From the IMG/VR virus record IMGVR_UViG_3300009159_000278, positions 1 to 25,872 of that record: DNA of 25,872 nucleotides; one strand, 5' to 3'. The DNA comes from a virus. Position 1 is the stretch's first letter; every line of letters starts with the position of its first letter. Of this stretch, positions 13,555-22,207 are shown one piece after another. The notes under the pieces were generated by a model. That model had not been told where the DNA came from, searched no databases, and worked only from the letters and a program-made list of their open reading frames with translations. The translations under genes were made by a program, and so were the position numbers.

Positions 13555-15222
13555 ATGGTTTGGAGAGCAGAAGACCCGCAGGGGAATGAGTCAGGGAAAA
13601 TCGTCTGGGAATTGCCACGCTGGACGCGGGGCCGAGTCCTCGATGTCGGCTGCGGGCCTAACAAAGGATTTCCACATTTCATAGGCTTGGACTCCGGCGT
13701 TGACACGCAGCTATTTGGCATTCAGATGAAGCCGGACATCTGGATTGAGGACGCCAGCAATCTGGCCCTGTTCGGTTCCGAAGCGTACGACGCTGTCTAC
13801 TCATCGCATCTCCTTGAACACATCGCGCCGGAAAAGGTCGAGGAGACTTTGCGCGAATGGTGGCGGGTGTTGAAGGTCGGCGGCTATCTGGTGCTTTATC
13901 TGCCACACGAAGACCTGTATCCCAAAGTGGGACAACCTAACGCGAACCCAGACCACAAGTGGGACGTGAACGAGCAGCGCCTATTGGCGTACATGCGACC
14001 CGTTGGCTCGTGGGATTGCCGGGTTCTTGAGCAGCGCAACGAAGGCATGGAGTACAGCCTGTTTGCAGTGTTTGAAAAGATACCCGAGCCAGAACGCTCC
14101 ACAAAGGCCAACAAGGCGTTCCAGTGGCGCTACAGCCACCAGAAGCCACGGCCAGAGAAGACAGCCGCTGTGGTGCGCTACGGGGCATATGGCGACATCC
14201 TGCAAGCCTCCAGCGTGTTTGCCGGTCTGAAAAAGCAGGGCTACCACGTCACGGTCTTTTGCTCGCCACCGGGCAGTGATGTGATCAAGCACGACCCCAA
14301 CATTGATGACTTCTACTATCAGGACGTCAACCAAGTGCCGAATGAGCACCTCGGTGCGTTCTGGGGCCATCACCGGAAGAAGTTCGACAAGTGGGTTCAG
14401 TTAAGCGAAAGCGCGGAAGGTACGCTTCTGCCGATTCCTGGGCGGTTCATGTACGAGGCGCCGCCTGCGGTTCGCCACAAGATGTGCAACCAGAACTATC
14501 TAGAATTCCAGCACGATTGTGCCAAGGTTGAGCACAAGCCAGCCGTAAAGTTTTTTGCGCTACCAGAAGAAACTTTATGGGCCAAAAAACAGCGCGAGGA
14601 GATGGGCAAGTTCGTTATTGTCTGGGCGCTGGCCGGGTCATCGGTGCATAAAACGTGGCCGCACATTGATACCGTTTTTGCGAGGCTGTTGATCGACTTT
14701 CCGGAGGTTCACATTGTATTGGTAGGCTCTGAGGCCGGGACAATCCTCGAGCAAGGGTGGTTCATTCCTGATGAGCAGACCGGACGCCCAAAACGCATCA
14801 AGGGAAGGAAAATTAAAACCGAGCCACGCATCTGGCCGATGTGCGGAGAGTGGAAAATCCGTGAGACTTTGGCCTTTACCTTGCTGGCCGACATGGTCAT
14901 CGGGCCAGAAACCGGCGTTCTCAACTCAGTCTCGCATGAGCCCATGCCAAAGGTTGTTTTCCTGAGCCACAGCAGCGCGGAAAACCTCACCAGAGACTGG
15001 GACAACGCCACACCGCTGATGGCAGCGAACACGCACTGTCCGGGCCGTGGAGCCAACGAAGCGCCGGCCTGTCATCAGCTGCATTACAACTGGAGCAACT
15101 GTCAGCAGGCCAAAGACGCTGACGGAAACGACATGGGCGTGGCCCAGTGTCAGGCTGAAATCACTGCCGACATGGCATACGATGCGATATATCCGACAAT
15201 CAAAAAGGCGCTTAAAAGATGA
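13555..15222 (+). CDS. Fused SAM methyltransferase - GT9 heptosyltransferase-like protein
   Basis: A 555-residue two-domain enzyme with GAGGA at 13543-13547. Residues 1-175 form a class I methyltransferase: VLDVGCGP (28-35), acidic D46 after IGLD, YDAVYSSHLLEHI (78-90), and WWRVLKVGGYLVLYLP (102-117). Residues ~200-555 resemble GT9 (WaaC/WaaF-type) glycosyltransferases, which move heptose from ADP-heptose to LPS: RYGAYGDILQASSV (208-221), WALAGSSVHKTWPH (357-370), and ADMVIGPETGVLNSVSH (445-461). The usual GT9 DTGxxH is changed to ETGVLN. The end holds four Cys (495, 506, 516, 532) with a CHQLHY block, possibly a metal site. Its stop overlaps the gp4-like start (ATGA). The acceptor is unknown: LPS, virion protein or DNA are all possible. 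A fusion of these two activities is unusual in my knowledge; the methyltransferase could finish the transferred sugar. Confidence 0.82.
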   Translation: MVWRAEDPQGNESGKIVWELPRWTRGRVLDVGCGPNKGFPHFIGLDSGVDTQLFGIQMKPDIWIEDASNLALFGSEAYDAVYSSHLLEHIAPEKVEETLREWWRVLKVGGYLVLYLPHEDLYPKVGQPNANPDHKWDVNEQRLLAYMRPVGSWDCRVLEQRNEGMEYSLFAVFEKIPEPERSTKANKAFQWRYSHQKPRPEKTAAVVRYGAYGDILQASSVFAGLKKQGYHVTVFCSPPGSDVIKHDPNIDDFYYQDVNQVPNEHLGAFWGHHRKKFDKWVQLSESAEGTLLPIPGRFMYEAPPAVRHKMCNQNYLEFQHDCAKVEHKPAVKFFALPEETLWAKKQREEMGKFVIVWALAGSSVHKTWPHIDTVFARLLIDFPEVHIVLVGSEAGTILEQGWFIPDEQTGRPKRIKGRKIKTEPRIWPMCGEWKIRETLAFTLLADMVIGPETGVLNSVSHEPMPKVVFLSHSSAENLTRDWDNATPLMAANTHCPGRGANEAPACHQLHYNWSNCQQAKDADGNDMGVAQCQAEITADMAYDAIYPTIKKALKR

Positions 15223-16202
15223 GCACCAGCGGCACGTACGCATTCACGGTTACTCGAGACGACATCGTTAGGGAAGCGATGTTAAACATCGGCAGACTTG
15301 ATGCGTACGGCACCATCGATGCGCAGGAAACCACCGACTGTTCGCGCAAGCTGAACATGCTGGTTAAACAGTGGATGGGCCGCTACGACTTTGCTCCGGG
15401 TCTCAAAATCTGGACGCGTCAGCGCGGGGATTTGTTCCTGTCGTCCAGCCAGTACCGTTACAACCTCGGCCCATCTGGAGACAACTGGGCGGCAGGCGTC
15501 ACGGCGGTTCCCGGCGCCAACTACGCAACAAATCAGACCAGTGCGTATGCAGCTGCTGCCGCAACGAGTCTCTCGTTCGCCAGCACCAGCCAATTCACTG
15601 CCGGCGACTATGTTGTCATCCAGCTGTCCACTGGCGACATTCAGAGCACCACGGTGGCCAGCAAGACATCGACGAGCATTTCGTTGAATGCGGCGCTCAC
15701 CGCTGCCGTGAACCAAGGTGCTTACGTGTGGAACTACACCACCAAGGGGCAACGCCCGCTGGAGATTGTCACGGCGGTTCTAAGAGACCCCAACGCATCG
15801 GATACACCGTTGGATTTTATGACGGTGCAGACTTATGAGCAGTTGCCGACAAAGACGAGTAGCAATTATCTGAGCGATCCAACGGCCATCTATTACGAGG
15901 CCCAACTGACCAACGGCCAGTTGTACATCGACTGCGGCGGTGCGCAGGACGTCACGAAGGTGATTCACATCGTCTACCTGCGTCCAATTCAGGATTTCAA
16001 CGCAGCGCTAGATAACCCGGAATATCCAGCCGAGTGGTTCAACGCGTTGTGCTGGGGATTGAGCAAGCAGATTTGCCCGATGTTCAGCGCAGTGTGGACG
16101 CCTGAGATGGATGCGAACTACACCGAAGCGCTGGCCTACGCTCGCGAGGCAAACCCGGACACGACTGAAGTCTATTTCCTGTCGAATCAGTTCATGCCAT
16201 GA
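15219..16202 (+). CDS. Head-completion / tail accessory protein, P22 gp4-like
   Basis: A 327-residue protein beginning with an ATGA overlap. The N-terminal helix region (ARDDIVREAMLNIGRL-like: VTRDDIVREAMLNIG) and C-terminal NPEYPAEWFNALCWGLSKQI are typical of the gp4/tail accessory factor type adaptor that sits under the portal. P22 gp4 is only about 166 residues; this one is longer because residues ~80-175 hold an inserted Thr/Ser/Ala-rich beta domain (SAYAAAAATSLSFAS, FTAGDYVVIQLSTGDI), of a kind seen in related phage adaptors. The following gene is gp10-like, which fits P22 order. Confidence 0.78.
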   Translation: MSTSGTYAFTVTRDDIVREAMLNIGRLDAYGTIDAQETTDCSRKLNMLVKQWMGRYDFAPGLKIWTRQRGDLFLSSSQYRYNLGPSGDNWAAGVTAVPGANYATNQTSAYAAAAATSLSFASTSQFTAGDYVVIQLSTGDIQSTTVASKTSTSISLNAALTAAVNQGAYVWNYTTKGQRPLEIVTAVLRDPNASDTPLDFMTVQTYEQLPTKTSSNYLSDPTAIYYEAQLTNGQLYIDCGGAQDVTKVIHIVYLRPIQDFNAALDNPEYPAEWFNALCWGLSKQICPMFSAVWTPEMDANYTEALAYAREANPDTTEVYFLSNQFMP

Positions 16203-17623
16203 AAGTTTATCCGCTTTTCGGAAACGGCATCGCCGGGCATTCGTTCCCGGTTACTCGGCAACGTCGTCTGAACTGCTATCTGGAAAACAGGCCGGATGGT
16301 GATAAGGCCAAGGTGGTCATCTTTGGCACGCCAGGACTAAAACTAAAGTTCACGCTGGCCGGTGTGGTGCGCGGGATTCTAGGCACGGAGTCGAATCTAT
16401 ACGCGGTCATCGGAGGAACGTTCTATTCACTCTCCAGCACCGGCAGCACGCTGTATTCAAGCGCAACGATTGCCAGCGTTTTCGGCAACGTATCGATGGC
16501 AAGAGACCCCGACCAGATTGTGATCGTGGACGGCTCCAAGGGCTACATTTTTAACACCACCACGCAAGTGCTATCTCAAATCACATCGTCAGGCTTCCCG
16601 AACGGCGCCAAGACTGTCGCATTCGTGGGCGGATATTTTGTGTGTGAGAAACCCAACACGCAGTATTTCTTCTGCTCAGACACGTTCGATGGTTCCACAT
16701 GGAACGCGTTGGCTTTTGCAGCTGCAAGCCAATACTCGGACAACATTCTGGCGGTTGATTCGCTGGCCGGTAATTTGGTGGTGTTCAGCGAGCGCCACAC
16801 GGAGTTCTGGCAGAACGTTGGCAGCAGCCCGCAGCCGTTCGCACCGATTCTGTCTGTCACCAGCGAATATGGCATCAACGCCATTTACAGCCGAGGCCAC
16901 GTTGGCAGCACGTTGTTGTTCTTGGCTCAGAACCCGCAGGGCACATCTCAGGTTTGCCAGATTAATGGTTACACGGTGGCCGTGGTCAGCACGCCAGACC
17001 TAGAGGACATCATCTCGCAGTTCTCAACCGTCGCTGACGCCACGGCGCTGACGTACGTCATCAACGGTCACCCGATGTATCAACTCACGTTCCCCACGGA
17101 TAACCGTTCGTTTCTTTACGACCTGAGCACCGGCATTTGGTCTGAGACGCAAAGCGGTGTGCCGAGTGGTTATGCGCAGCGCCACATCGGCCAGCTTTCG
17201 ACGACGTACCAAAACCAAGCGCTGATCACCGACTACATCAGCGGCAAGGTCTACACCATCGACGAAAACACCTTCACCGACAACGGCCAGACGATTGTTC
17301 GCGAACTGGTCACCCGCCACGGCAGCCAAGATTTTAACGTGATCACCGTGGCCGAGTTTTTCCTTGATATGGAAACCGGCGTTGGGCTGCAAACCGGGCA
17401 GGGGAGCCAGCCACAGATAACGCTGGACGTTTCTAAAGACAACGGCAGAACATGGAGCAATCCAAGGCTGTTGTCTGTCGGAGCTGTGGGAAAGTACATG
17501 ACACGAGTGATTGCACGACGGTTCGGATCTGCGCGTGATTTTGTGTTTCGTATTCGGATGACCGACCCGGTCAAATTTGTGGTCACCGAGGGCGCTGCCG
17601 TCGTGCAGGAACGCAGGCAGTGA
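16199..17623 (+). CDS. Packaged DNA stabilisation protein, P22 gp10-like
   Basis: A 474-residue protein, almost the same size as P22 gp10 (about 472), with a four-base overlap to the gp4-like gene. The repeated beta-propeller-like strand pattern is visible: LYAVIGGTFYSL (residues ~70), VSMARDPDQIVIVDGSKGYI, TEFWQNVGSSPQPFAPI and GINAIYSRGHVGSTLLFL, each resembling the Phage_stabilise family. It forms the plug/tail hub that closes the portal after packaging and carries the tail needle or spike. The C-terminal part (FFLDMETGVGLQTGQ) also fits that family. It is followed by a GTGA overlap with the tail fibre gene. Confidence in function is good; fold-level details are from family knowledge. Confidence 0.85.
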   Translation: MKVYPLFGNGIAGHSFPVTRQRRLNCYLENRPDGDKAKVVIFGTPGLKLKFTLAGVVRGILGTESNLYAVIGGTFYSLSSTGSTLYSSATIASVFGNVSMARDPDQIVIVDGSKGYIFNTTTQVLSQITSSGFPNGAKTVAFVGGYFVCEKPNTQYFFCSDTFDGSTWNALAFAAASQYSDNILAVDSLAGNLVVFSERHTEFWQNVGSSPQPFAPILSVTSEYGINAIYSRGHVGSTLLFLAQNPQGTSQVCQINGYTVAVVSTPDLEDIISQFSTVADATALTYVINGHPMYQLTFPTDNRSFLYDLSTGIWSETQSGVPSGYAQRHIGQLSTTYQNQALITDYISGKVYTIDENTFTDNGQTIVRELVTRHGSQDFNVITVAEFFLDMETGVGLQTGQGSQPQITLDVSKDNGRTWSNPRLLSVGAVGKYMTRVIARRFGSARDFVFRIRMTDPVKFVVTEGAAVVQERRQ

Positions 17624-18984
17624 GTTTTCCACCCGTCCCATCAACTGAGATCACCAAGGACGGGAAGAACCTTTCTCCGGCGTGGATTGCCTTTTTCTCG
17701 CAAGTCTTCAGCAACGGTGGCATCTCGGCTGCGGCGGTCAACAGTGGCACGCCAACGTTCAGTGGCAACGTGACCGTGACCAACCTCACTGTGACCGGCA
17801 CATCGTCAGTGGCCGGCGCTGCCGGGTTCTCCGGCCCTGTGGCTTTCTCAAACACCGCAACGTTTGCTGCTGATGCCACATTTTCTGGCTTGTTCCAGAC
17901 ATCGAACACGGCGAGTTTCAACGGCGCAACCAGTTTTAATTCAACGGCGCAATTCAACGGCGCCACGACGTTTTCAACTGCTGGATCTGTTTCATTACTA
18001 AATGGGTTCACCTCGACCACCGGAACGTTCACGTCATTGATCACCGGCACCACGCTGACGCTGTCGGGGCTCGCCACGTTCAATGCTGGGGCCACAGGAA
18101 CCAATGCATCGTTTACCACGGGCTCGCTCGCGGGTTATTCGTTTTCTACCGATGACATGACCTCCACTGGCGCGACGGGCGGGTCGGGCCAAATGAATTT
18201 CTACACGCTCAACACCGACCTTCCGGGGTATGTGCTGGCGATGAACATCGACAATCAGCAGCGGCTGAACTTTCCGGCGGTTTCGTTAGTTGGTGGCCCT
18301 CCAGGCTTGATCAATCCGACCAACTTCTACCAAGAAGGCCGGTCATTCACGGACAACATCTCACCGCCGTCAACAACAAACACCTACGCCGTTTCCAACG
18401 TATTTGCGCCTGCAACGATTGCCGCCGACAACACCGGCATCGTTTACAACTACGGCATCACGATGTACATCGGCGGGCCGTTGCAGGAAGGCACAAATGT
18501 CACCATCGACGAAGAACTTGCGGTTGTGGTCAACAGCGGGAACTCTGCTTTTTCGGGCACGCTGTTCGTTGGCGGTGGATCTGGCAGCGTGGCCACATCA
18601 GACGCGCAGGGCGTGTTCTGCTCGCAGGGCGTTCTTGGTTACGGCAAGGACGCGTTTACCAACTCACCCGGCGGCGCGGTCACTCAGCTAACCTCTAAAT
18701 CGCAAGGCGTTACGCTGAACAAAGGTTGCGGAGCCATCACGATGAACAATGCGGCGCTCAATGCCGGAACCTCAGTGGAGTTCGTGTTGACGAACAGTTT
18801 TATCGCAGCGACCGACACCGTTGTTTGCAACATGGGGCCGGGAGGAACCGCATCAACGTATCTGGTGCAATGCCAAGCCGTGGCCGCTGGCAGTTGTCGA
18901 TTTCGGGTGAGCAATTACAGCGCCACGAACAGGTCTGAAGCCTGCGTTGTCAATTTTTCGATAATAAAAGCAACAAATGCGTAA
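17620..18984 (+). CDS. Tail fibre protein
   Basis: A 454-residue protein with a GTG start at 17620 that overlaps the gp10-like stop. The N-terminal end has WIAFFSQVF, a common anchoring signature of phage fibres. Residues ~45-130 are built of short FSG/FNG-type repeats (TFSGNVTVTNLTV, ASFNGATSFNSTAQFNGA) suggestive of a triple-stranded fibre shaft. The C-terminus (CGAITMNNAALNAGTSVEFV, then VVCNMGPGGTASTYL, CRFRVSNYSATNRSEACVVN) resembles the tip domain of many phage fibres that recognise the receptor. It follows the gp10-like hub gene, so it is probably attached near the tail tip. Whether it or the tailspike at 4420 is the primary receptor-binding protein cannot be told. Confidence 0.8.
   Translation: MSFPPVPSTEITKDGKNLSPAWIAFFSQVFSNGGISAAAVNSGTPTFSGNVTVTNLTVTGTSSVAGAAGFSGPVAFSNTATFAADATFSGLFQTSNTASFNGATSFNSTAQFNGATTFSTAGSVSLLNGFTSTTGTFTSLITGTTLTLSGLATFNAGATGTNASFTTGSLAGYSFSTDDMTSTGATGGSGQMNFYTLNTDLPGYVLAMNIDNQQRLNFPAVSLVGGPPGLINPTNFYQEGRSFTDNISPPSTTNTYAVSNVFAPATIAADNTGIVYNYGITMYIGGPLQEGTNVTIDEELAVVVNSGNSAFSGTLFVGGGSGSVATSDAQGVFCSQGVLGYGKDAFTNSPGGAVTQLTSKSQGVTLNKGCGAITMNNAALNAGTSVEFVLTNSFIAATDTVVCNMGPGGTASTYLVQCQAVAAGSCRFRVSNYSATNRSEACVVNFSIIKATNA
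17917..17963 (+). repeat. TTCAACGGCGC x3 in the tail fibre shaft
   Basis: The 11-base word TTCAACGGCGC occurs at 17917-17927, 17940-17950 and 17953-17963 and encodes the FNGA units of the fibre shaft. Such short identical units can expand or contract by slippage or recombination and change fibre length. Confidence 0.6.
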
Positions 18985-18994
18985 TGGAGGACTG

Positions 18995-19540
18995 ATGAAA
19001 AATTTCCAGTTTGTAACCAACTTCGACCCGTTGACCCTGCTGCATCAAGTGCAGCGCAAACCCGACTTGTGGAACGAGAACACGTTGCGCACGACGCACG
19101 AGGCGACCCCGCACAAACAGGTGGACGACATCTGGGTGCGGTTTAACGACCTGAGCGAATACGAGAACAACCTTGTGGGCGTGATCGATGAGCATGAATC
19201 GATGTGGTATCCGCCAATCTACGAACTGCCGGCAGTGCGCTCTATCGTTTTTGGGCTAATGGCTCGCGTTGAAGGTGAGCGGCTTGGCAGGGTGCTCATC
19301 ACCAGACTGGCACCGGGCAAGGTCATCACGCCACACGTAGACAGCGGAAGCCACGCCAGCTATTACGAGCGGTATCACTGCGTGCTGCAAGGCTTGCCGG
19401 GTTCTCTGTTCCGCTGCGGAGATGAGCAGATAACCATGCGCACGGGCGAAGTGTGGTGGTTCAACAACGCCATCGAGCACGAGGTTGTGAACAACTCGAC
19501 CGATGACCGCATCCACCTGATAGTTGATATTCGATGCTGA
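18995..19540 (+). CDS. 2-oxoglutarate/Fe(II) dioxygenase, aspartyl/asparaginyl hydroxylase-like
   Basis: A 181-residue enzyme; the start at 18995 has GGAGG at 18986-18990 (an ATG at 18977 lies inside the fibre gene). The Fe-binding set is visible as H114-x-D116 (ITPHVDSGSH) and H162 (NNAIEHEVVN), with R172 as the 2-oxoglutarate anchor (DDRIHLIVDIR). The double-stranded beta-helix core and motif GEVWWFNNAIEHEVVN match the Asp_Arg_Hydrox type (PF05118), which hydroxylates Asp or Asn side chains using O2 and 2-oxoglutarate. The substrate is unknown; the position between the fibre gene and the ejection genes makes a virion protein a candidate. It overlaps the acetyltransferase gene by seven bases. 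Confidence 0.83.
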   Translation: MKNFQFVTNFDPLTLLHQVQRKPDLWNENTLRTTHEATPHKQVDDIWVRFNDLSEYENNLVGVIDEHESMWYPPIYELPAVRSIVFGLMARVEGERLGRVLITRLAPGKVITPHVDSGSHASYYERYHCVLQGLPGSLFRCGDEQITMRTGEVWWFNNAIEHEVVNNSTDDRIHLIVDIRC

Positions 19541-19989
19541 CGCTACAGGTAGAGTCGTTCACCGAGCTGCTGGACGAACTCAAGCCGCTGTTGCCGCTCC
19601 ACTGGGAAGAACTGGCGATGGACAAGGACAAGGTGCCACTAGACCCACAGTTCGACGTCTACACCCGGCGCGAGGCCGCAGGCGAGGTCATGATGGTGAC
19701 CGCTCGGCAGGACGGCAGGCTGGCCGGGTACTTCATCGGGTTCGTGGCTCCAGGACTGCACTACAAAACATGCCTGACGCTGATCATGGATATTTTCTTC
19801 ATCCATCCAGATTCCCGGAATGGTTTCGCCGGGATAAAGCTGTTCAAGGCTGTTGAGACAGAGGCAAGACGCAGGGGCGTGCAACGGATCATCGTTGGGA
19901 GCAAAATGCACGCAGACGCATCGATATTGTTTGAGCGTTTGAGTTATTCGCCGGTCGAGACGTATTACTCGAAATGGATAGGAGGCTGA
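19534..19989 (+). CDS. GNAT-family N-acetyltransferase
   Basis: A 151-residue protein with the GNAT layout: N-terminal helices, beta strands (EVMMVTARQDGRLAGYFIGF), the central strand LIMDIFFIHPDSRNGFAG and a following helix with the acetyl-CoA loop (residues about 85-105), and a C-terminal strand/helix (RIIVGSKMHADASILFERL). GNAT enzymes transfer an acetyl group from acetyl-CoA to an amine. Similar short GNATs are frequent in phage late regions, with unknown targets. The seven-base overlap with the hydroxylase suggests the two act together or are expressed together. Confidence 0.8.
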   Translation: MLTLQVESFTELLDELKPLLPLHWEELAMDKDKVPLDPQFDVYTRREAAGEVMMVTARQDGRLAGYFIGFVAPGLHYKTCLTLIMDIFFIHPDSRNGFAGIKLFKAVETEARRRGVQRIIVGSKMHADASILFERLSYSPVETYYSKWIGG

Positions 19990-19990
19990 C

Positions 19991-20701
19991 ATGGTAATGG
20001 TAGCGGTTGGAGTTAGTGCTGTCGCTGGTGTGGCCGGGAGCGCAATCTCTGGATCGATGGCCGCTGACGCCACCGAGGAAGCGACGCAAAAACAAGTAGA
20101 GGCACAACGCGAAGCGCTGGCCCAGCAAGAGCGGTTGAGCGCTCCGTATCGAGCGCTGGGAGAGTCTGCCATCCCTGCGTATCAGCGCCTGCTCGGAATC
20201 GGGCCAAACGGCCAGCAACTAAGCCCTCAACAGATTACCCAGCAGCTAACGCAGATGCCGGGCTATCAGTTCCAGTTGAGTCAAGGTCTTGACGCTACGA
20301 AACGGCAGGCGGCGGCTATGGGCCTTGGCCTATCCGGCAACACGCTGCAAGCGCTGAACAAATACTCTCAAGGACTGGCCTCGACGTCCTACCAGAACCA
20401 GCTTGAAAACCTGTTGAACCCCATCAAGATTGGGCAAGCGGGGGCCGCCAATCAAGCCGCAGCCGCATCGCAGACAGGCGCAAACTTGGGGAACATCTAC
20501 GGTGCGCAGGGCCAGAATCAGGCCAACATTGCCACCGGGATGGTTGGTGGTATCACCAATGCGCTGGGTGGAGCTGCCAACAATTATGTGACCATGAACA
20601 CGCTTCAGGGTTTGACGGACACCGGAGGTATTGGCGCTGCTTATCGTCCCGAAGTCACCAACATGAGCCAGTTATACGGCCCGCAAGTTTTTGCGCGATA
20701 G
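19991..20701 (+). CDS. DNA ejection protein 1 (P22 gp7-like position)
   Basis: A 236-residue protein (P22 gp7 is about 229) with GGAGG directly before the ATG. A hydrophobic Gly/Ala/Val N-terminal segment (residues 2-25) is followed by a Gln/Glu-rich coiled-coil region (QKQVEAQREALAQQERL) and low-complexity Gln/Ala/Asn stretches (AGAANQAAAASQTGANLG). SAPYRALGESAIPAYQRLLG and PGYQFQLSQGLDATKRQAAA are typical of the small ejection/DNA transfer proteins. These leave the virion with the DNA and help form a channel through the host envelope. The function is inferred from composition, size and position. Confidence 0.72.
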   Translation: MVMVAVGVSAVAGVAGSAISGSMAADATEEATQKQVEAQREALAQQERLSAPYRALGESAIPAYQRLLGIGPNGQQLSPQQITQQLTQMPGYQFQLSQGLDATKRQAAAMGLGLSGNTLQALNKYSQGLASTSYQNQLENLLNPIKIGQAGAANQAAAASQTGANLGNIYGAQGQNQANIATGMVGGITNALGGAANNYVTMNTLQGLTDTGGIGAAYRPEVTNMSQLYGPQVFAR

Positions 20702-20710
20702 GAGTCTGAC

Positions 20711-22207
20711 ATGCCCATAAACCCATCAGACATTTCAAACATCGGATTGGCCGGCGGCAGTCCGGTTGAGGCTATGGCGCAGGGTTACAAGTTGGCCGAC
20801 TTAGTCGATCAACGTGCCATCAACAAAATGAAAATGGCCGGGGCCCAGCAAGACATGCAGGACATGCAGACGCTCAAAAGCTTGTCGAGCAAGTTTGACG
20901 TCAGCACGCCAGAGGGACAGGCGCAGTTCGCAGCCGAGGCTATCAAAGTCAACCCGGAAATGGGTCTGAAGATTCAGAAGCAGTTCACCGAATCGCAGAC
21001 CAGTCAAAACGAACTGACAAAGAGCCAGTACGACATTTTCGGAAAAAAGCTCGAAATGGAAGCGCAGTCCGTTGCACCTCTATGGCAGCAGGCCAGCCAG
21101 ATGCAGGCTCAGGGCAGGAGCCAGCAGGAAATCGACGCAGCCTTGTTGCCGGCAGTCTCGCAGACGCTAAAAACTCTTTCGCAGCAGACGTTGCCCAACG
21201 GCAAGCCGGTACTCTCGCAGGAAGAGATTGCGGCATTTAGCGCCAAACTTCAGCAAGGCAACGTGAAGGGCGCTCTCGACGGCATCATGATGAACCACGC
21301 TAAGGGCGCAGAACTGCTCAAGTCTCAGCAGCAGAAGGTTGGCCGACCGTTTGCCATGACCGGCGAACAAGGCCCTGGCATGTATGTTATGGGCGAAAAC
21401 GGTCAACCACGGTTTGTGGGCGGACAGGCGACGACTGCTGGTGATGGCGGTGGTAGCGCCCCGAAAGTGCAGCGCTCAGAAATTCTGACCGGCGGCGCAG
21501 TAATGACCGTGATGGACAACGGGGAAAGCATTGTCAGAGACACCGACGGGAACGTGGTTACCGGGAAAGAACGTTCAGAACTCTTAAAAAATGCTGGACT
21601 CAGCAAAATTGAACAATCCGGGGAAATGGCGGCGACGAAACAGTTGCGCGAAGATGCGGTGAAGAATGCTGATGTTGCGTTTAAGTCTTCTCAATCCATC
21701 AGAAGCAACATCGTTAACCTTAAGGAAGCCATTGCCCAAATCGATGCTGGGGCAAACACGGGCGTGATCGCAAGCAAATTCCCCAACCTGTTGAACGCAT
21801 CAATCGAATTGCAAAACATTCAAAGCAGGCTGGGCCTTGATGTCGTCGGCCAGACAACGTTTGGAGCGCTGTCAGGCTCAGAATTAAACCTCGCATTGCA
21901 AACTGGATTACCGACCAATTTAGAGGGGCCGGCTCTTAAACAATGGCTGATAAAACGCATTGAGGCCCAAGAAAACGTTTCTAAGTACCTCACCAAGCAG
22001 GCCACTTATCTGTCAAAACCCGGAAACACTTTAGCGGGATGGATGGAAAAGATGCAAAACGAGGCAGAAGAAAAACAGCGGTCTGAAGCTCAGGGCGGTG
22101 GGGCTCAGGGCGGTGGTGCGCAAAATTATCAGGAAGGCCAGACAGCCACAAATGCCAAAGGTGATCGCAGGATTTTCAGAGGTGGCAAATGGCAACCGAT
22201 GCAGTAA
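20711..22207 (+). CDS. DNA ejection protein 2 (P22 gp20-like position)
   Basis: A 498-residue protein, similar to P22 gp20 in size (about 471), with AGGAG at 20700-20704. It is rich in Gln, Ala, Met and Lys with long helices (residues ~40-170 and ~270-450), consistent with a rod-like internal virion protein. It has no membrane anchor. A Gly/Gln repeat (GGGAQGGGAQ) lies near residue 460 and the end is DRRIFRGGKWQPMQ. It overlaps the next gene by 19 bases, and the three-gene order matches the P22 ejection proteins. The identity is inferred from size, order and composition. Confidence 0.68.
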   Translation: MPINPSDISNIGLAGGSPVEAMAQGYKLADLVDQRAINKMKMAGAQQDMQDMQTLKSLSSKFDVSTPEGQAQFAAEAIKVNPEMGLKIQKQFTESQTSQNELTKSQYDIFGKKLEMEAQSVAPLWQQASQMQAQGRSQQEIDAALLPAVSQTLKTLSQQTLPNGKPVLSQEEIAAFSAKLQQGNVKGALDGIMMNHAKGAELLKSQQQKVGRPFAMTGEQGPGMYVMGENGQPRFVGGQATTAGDGGGSAPKVQRSEILTGGAVMTVMDNGESIVRDTDGNVVTGKERSELLKNAGLSKIEQSGEMAATKQLREDAVKNADVAFKSSQSIRSNIVNLKEAIAQIDAGANTGVIASKFPNLLNASIELQNIQSRLGLDVVGQTTFGALSGSELNLALQTGLPTNLEGPALKQWLIKRIEAQENVSKYLTKQATYLSKPGNTLAGWMEKMQNEAEEKQRSEAQGGGAQGGGAQNYQEGQTATNAKGDRRIFRGGKWQPMQ

